DNA of 64,000 nucleotides from Duganella sp. sic0402. Its GTDB lineage: Bacteria > Pseudomonadota > Gammaproteobacteria > Burkholderiales > Burkholderiaceae_D. This document shows positions 60,745 to 64,000 of this stretch, in pieces (the first letter of the stretch is position 1; every line of letters begins with the position of its first letter). The stretch lies in assembly GCF_019219065.1 (NCBI RefSeq), contig NZ_JAHUWK010000005.1, positions 124,001 through 188,000 of the forward strand. The letters run 5' to 3'. The notes under the pieces were generated by a model. The model was given only the letters and a program-made list of their open reading frames with translations, did no database searches and had not been told where the DNA came from. Position numbers and translations under genes: made by a program.

Positions 60745-63549
60745 TTACTTGCCTGCTTCGATGGTGACATTGCCTTCAATCCCGCTGCCCTGGGCTGCTT
60801 CGGCCTCGATCAGCACATTGATCTCGCGCTTGCCCGAGCCGGTCGGCAGGCGCACATCCAGCGGCGCGGCCGCGTAGCTGTCCTTCTTGCCGATCAACTG
60901 CCCGTTCAGCCAGATCTCCGCCTTGCCCTTGATGGCGGCGAAGCGGATCAGGCCCGTGCCGTCGGACAGATTCTTGCGCGGCGTGAAGCTGGCACGGTAC
61001 AGATGATACTTGCTGCCGGCGGCGGCGCGCATCGGCGGCGAACCCCAGCCCCAGGTATTCATGTCAAAGCTGGCCAGCTTCTGGTTCGGGTCCGGACGCT
61101 GGTCGCCATCCGGCGCGATACGCCAGCTGCGCACAAACGTCAGCGGTGCATCGGCATGTGCGACATACGGCTCGGCCGCCACCCGCTGCACGGGGATGGT
61201 CACGCGCGCGGCCTTCAGGCCAGCGGTACTGGCTTCGATGGTGACATCGTCCTGCGCATCGTAGCTGGTCTGCACGATCAGTTGCGCCAGGCCGTTGAAC
61301 AGGCGGCGGGTCGCGCCCTTCTCGTCTTCATGCGAATTGGGATCGCCGTTGCCATGGCCGATGGAACGGCCGCCGCCAGTCACGGCGAATGTCACCTCGT
61401 TCTGCGCCAGCGGTACGGCGCGGCCCTGTGCATCCAGCGCACGCACGGTGATTGGCACGGCGTCGCGGCCATCGCCAGTCAGTTGCGCGCGGTCCGGCAC
61501 CAGCTCCAGCGAAACCGCCTCGCCGGTGGTTTCCACCGCCGTGCGCACCACTTCCTTGCCGCCCTTGTAGCCGATGGCTTCCAGCTTGCCCGGCTCGAAA
61601 GCGACGTTGAAGTTGTTCATGCGGTAGGGGTCAACCTGCTGTTCGCCCAAGTCACGGCCATTCAACAGCAGCTTGATGCGCTCGACGTTAGCCATCACCA
61701 TCACGCGCACATTCTCGCCCTGCTTCCAGTTCCAGTGCGGCGCGATGTGGATCAGCGGCTTGTCCTTAATCCACTGTACCTGGTGGATGTAGTAGGCGGT
61801 CTTGGCAAAGCCGTTCAGATCCATAATGCCGAACACCGAGCTGACCGAAGGCCATTCGTTCGGCGTTGGCTCGCCACGGTAGTCGAAGCCGGTCCAGACA
61901 AAGCCGCCGGCCACGAACGGGCGCGTGTCGATGGCCTGCCACGCGTCGCGGTGGGTATTGCCCCACTGCGCGGCGTCGTCGTCATAGCTGGCAATCAGGT
62001 TCTTCTCTTTCACCGTTTTGTATTCGCCGCGCGTCATGAAGGCGGAGGTGTCTTCCGAGCTGGTGAACGGCTTGTTCGGATACGCCTTGTGATAACGGTC
62101 GTAGTCCGGCACCTGGTAGTTGGCACCCACCACGTCTACTGCGTGCGATACATTCAGCTCGGTCAGGAAGCCACCGTTCATCGCGGCGGTGACCGGACGG
62201 GTATCATCTAGCGCCTTCACGGCGGCCGACATGCGGCGCACCATCTCGTAACCGACTTCGCTGGCTTGTACCGGCTCTTCGTTAAACACCGACCACAGGA
62301 TGATGCCTGGGTGGTGACGGTCGCGCTTGACCATCCACTCCAGCTGCTTCATATAGTCCGGCGACGGGTTGAAGTTGCGGTTCTCGTCCATCACCACAAA
62401 GCCCATGCGGTCTACCATATCCAGCACTTCGGCCGCTGGCGCATTGTGCGAAAAGCGGATCGCGTTGACGCCCAATTCCTTCAGGCGGCGCAGACGGTAT
62501 TCCCATACCGAATCCGGCACCGCCACACCAACACCGGCGTGATCCTGGTGAATGCACACGCCCTGCAGCTTGACGTGCACGCCATTCAGGAAGAAGCCCT
62601 TGGCCGCATCGAAATGAATGGTGCGGAAACCGGTGTTCAGCGACGTCTCATCCAGCACCTTGCCGGCTTGCAGCACGCGCGTGGTCACGCGATAAAGATT
62701 GGTTTTCTCGATCGACCACAGCGCCGGATTGTTGATCGTCACTGGCAGCTTAACCGCGCTGGTGGCCAGCACGCCCACGCGTGCAGACTCGGTGCGCTTG
62801 GCCACCTGCTTGCCGGATGGGTCATACAGCGTCACCTCCACCAGCACCTCGCCAGCGGCCTTGCCGCTGTTGTTCAGCGTGACTTCCACCGGAATGCTCC
62901 ACTGCTTGTCCTTCAGCAGGCGCGGCGTCGCGTGCACACCGTCGGTCGCCACATGCAGCGGGCTGCGTTTGACCAGCCAGCTGTGGCGATAAATGCCGGC
63001 GCCTTCGTACCACCAGCCTTCCATCGCTTCCGCGTCGACGCGGATGGCGATGGTGTTCAGCGCATCGCCGTAGCGCAGGTAAGGTGTGATGTCGATGTAG
63101 CTGGCGTTATAGCCTGACCAGTTGCGGTTGACCACATTGCCATTGACCCATACCGTAGCATGGGTGGCGATGGCGTCGAACTGCAATTCAAAATGCTTGC
63201 CGCGATCCTTGGGATCGACTTGCAGGTAGCGGCGATACCAGCCGATGCCACGCGGGCGGTAGCCCTGCGCCACATTGGCTTTCGGATCGAACGGGCCTTC
63301 CACCGCCCAGTCGTGCGGCAGGTCGAGACGGCGCCAGTCGGAATCATCGTATTCATTGCCAGCCGCGCCGCCGGCGCTGCCGGCCTTGGCATTGCTATAG
63401 GATTCTTCGTGTCCAACGATGGGGGGCTGGACGATATCGCCCTGGTGGAATAGCCAGCCGCGATCCAGCGACAGACGTTCGCGCGCGGCGGCATTGGCGC
63501 CCGCGCAGGCCAGCATCAGCAGGATGGTGGCGAATAATCTTATTTTCAA
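60745..63549 (-). CDS. Secreted GH2 family glycosidase (beta-galactosidase-like)
   Basis: 934 residues. Signal peptide MKIRLFATILLMLACAGANA. The sugar-binding domain (jelly-roll, with ERLSLDRGWLFHQGD and SGYNASYIDITPYLRYGDAL), an Ig-like domain, then the TIM-barrel with the acid/base Glu424 (SVFNEEPVQ) and probable nucleophile Glu499 (TSSEDTSAF). After it a DUF4982-like and further beta domains. TTG at 63547-63549 is the start: AGGGAG lies 6-7 bases before it and the signal peptide begins there. Removes beta-linked sugars (galactose, glucuronate or mannose) from outside glycans. Downstream of a TonB-dependent receptor gene on the same strand. Confidence 0.9.
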   Translation of the reverse strand: MKIRLFATILLMLACAGANAAARERLSLDRGWLFHQGDIVQPPIVGHEESYSNAKAGSAGGAAGNEYDDSDWRRLDLPHDWAVEGPFDPKANVAQGYRPRGIGWYRRYLQVDPKDRGKHFELQFDAIATHATVWVNGNVVNRNWSGYNASYIDITPYLRYGDALNTIAIRVDAEAMEGWWYEGAGIYRHSWLVKRSPLHVATDGVHATPRLLKDKQWSIPVEVTLNNSGKAAGEVLVEVTLYDPSGKQVAKRTESARVGVLATSAVKLPVTINNPALWSIEKTNLYRVTTRVLQAGKVLDETSLNTGFRTIHFDAAKGFFLNGVHVKLQGVCIHQDHAGVGVAVPDSVWEYRLRRLKELGVNAIRFSHNAPAAEVLDMVDRMGFVVMDENRNFNPSPDYMKQLEWMVKRDRHHPGIILWSVFNEEPVQASEVGYEMVRRMSAAVKALDDTRPVTAAMNGGFLTELNVSHAVDVVGANYQVPDYDRYHKAYPNKPFTSSEDTSAFMTRGEYKTVKEKNLIASYDDDAAQWGNTHRDAWQAIDTRPFVAGGFVWTGFDYRGEPTPNEWPSVSSVFGIMDLNGFAKTAYYIHQVQWIKDKPLIHIAPHWNWKQGENVRVMVMANVERIKLLLNGRDLGEQQVDPYRMNNFNVAFEPGKLEAIGYKGGKEVVRTAVETTGEAVSLELVPDRAQLTGDGRDAVPITVRALDAQGRAVPLAQNEVTFAVTGGGRSIGHGNGDPNSHEDEKGATRRLFNGLAQLIVQTSYDAQDDVTIEASTAGLKAARVTIPVQRVAAEPYVAHADAPLTFVRSWRIAPDGDQRPDPNQKLASFDMNTWGWGSPPMRAAAGSKYHLYRASFTPRKNLSDGTGLIRFAAIKGKAEIWLNGQLIGKKDSYAAAPLDVRLPTGSGKREINVLIEAEAAQGSGIEGNVTIEAGK

Positions 63550-63564
63550 ATCAGTCTCCCTGAT

Positions 63565-63601
63565 AAAAAAAACGGAGCAGCGCCATCACGCACCGCTCCG
63601 C
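63565..63601 (-). terminator. Terminator after TonB-receptor gene
   Basis: On the reverse strand CGGAGC, then GGTGCG, TGAT loop, GGCGCT, GCTCCG and a T run; stem with mismatches in the middle. Confidence 0.7.
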
Positions 63602-63629
63602 AAAACCACGATAAAAACTTTAAGCGCGC

Positions 63630-64000
63630 TTACAGCTTGAACGACAGGCCCAGGTTGTAGCGGCGACCGAACTCGGTGACTTCCTGTTGGTAAGGAATGT
63701 TCCCGCTGGTGTAGACAGCCTTCTGATTGGTCAGGTTGTCGATGCCGAAGCGCAGCTGCACGTTAGGCGTCAGTTGCTTGGCCAGGTTCAGCGTCACATA
63801 CGTCTCGGCATCGTTGACCAGCAGCTTGCCGGCGTCCCAGCTTGGGTTGCGCACAAACTCGCTGTGATAGTTGGCCGACAGACGCGCTTCGTAGCCGGCT
63901 TTCTCGTACCACAGGGTGATGCCGCCGTTGTGCTTCATCAGGCCTTCGACCGGGAACGGATTGGTGGTTGGCACCTGTTCGCGGATGGAGCTGTTGGTGT
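63630..64000 (-). CDS. TonB-dependent receptor, C-terminal part (partial)
   Basis: Only the last 123 or so codons are inside the window; the 5' end lies beyond the right edge. The protein ends with beta strands of the barrel: AGYEARLSANYHSEFVRNP, FGIDNLTNQKAVYTSGN and GRRYNLGLSFKL, and the YVTLNLAKQLTPNVQLRFGI stretch is typical of the TonB-dependent receptor barrel end. The outer-membrane receptor probably takes up sugars or oligosaccharides, as it precedes a GH2 enzyme; many such pairs form carbohydrate utilisation loci. Identity of the ligand is not known. Confidence 0.85.
   Translation of the reverse strand, partial: TNSSIREQVPTTNPFPVEGLMKHNGGITLWYEKAGYEARLSANYHSEFVRNPSWDAGKLLVNDAETYVTLNLAKQLTPNVQLRFGIDNLTNQKAVYTSGNIPYQQEVTEFGRRYNLGLSFKL

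Overview
The window looks like chromosomal housekeeping DNA from a GC-rich betaproteobacterium, most likely Oxalobacteraceae (Massilia/Duganella/Janthinobacterium-like). The reasons are a phasin gene, a pyruvate dehydrogenase operon whose E3 carries its own lipoyl domain, an FKBP-ispH pair next to radC and rpmB-rpmG, a zapB-like/zapA/6S RNA/EVE block, a TIGR04438-type small Trp-rich protein, and many LysR and efflux genes. No phage, insertion sequence, CRISPR array or integrase was found.

Layout. 1-2000: the start of a nitroreductase, a DMT transporter, and a phasin with a strong promoter bracketed by two identical inverted 9-mers. 2100-5816: livHMGF, a branched-chain amino acid ABC transporter without its binding protein; a likely binding protein lies alone at 53713-54849. 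6064-8857: ispH-FKBP, then radC and rpmB-rpmG. 8918-13584: desaturase, MscS channel, RsmB-like methyltransferase, purN. 13665-17685: barstar-like protein, glycine-zipper protein, spermidine-synthase-like protein, GspE/PulE ATPase. 17759-19534: tRNA-Lys followed by two tandem orphan periplasmic binding proteins. 19549-29596: PhzF-like protein, S9 peptidase, lipoprotein phosphoesterase, MFS transporter, BON protein, an HEIGH protein and an M49-like peptidase. 29870-36556: an SDR/LysR pair and an emrA-emrB-nodT efflux operon with divergent tetR. 36634-43000: a small unknown protein, a large unknown lipoprotein, GNAT, DsbA, a LysR/PACE efflux pair and an M20 peptidase.

43244-49424 is the pyruvate dehydrogenase operon aceE-aceF-lpdA. 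It is followed by folD, prlC (oligopeptidase A) and holC on the other strand, then livK-like, cytochrome c, ilvD with a divergent LysR, and lgt. The right end holds an EVE-domain gene, 6S RNA, zapA, a zapB-like gene, a secreted GH2 glycosidase with a probable TTG start, and the 3' end of a TonB-dependent receptor.

The most informative non-coding signals are: the 6S RNA, which folds convincingly by hand; the paired phasin operators; a triple AAATGAAA element in the tetR/emrA intergenic region; an 11-bp perfect inverted repeat between the unknown lipoprotein and a GNAT gene; LysR-type palindromes before the PACE and ilvD genes; and a LacI-type 14-mer before the phosphoesterase. No wholly new multi-gene system is evident. 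The best candidates for new biology are the unknown lipoprotein with its palindrome, and the orphan binding-protein pair. Motif and repeat positions were read by eye; family assignments come from recognised motifs and not from database searches.
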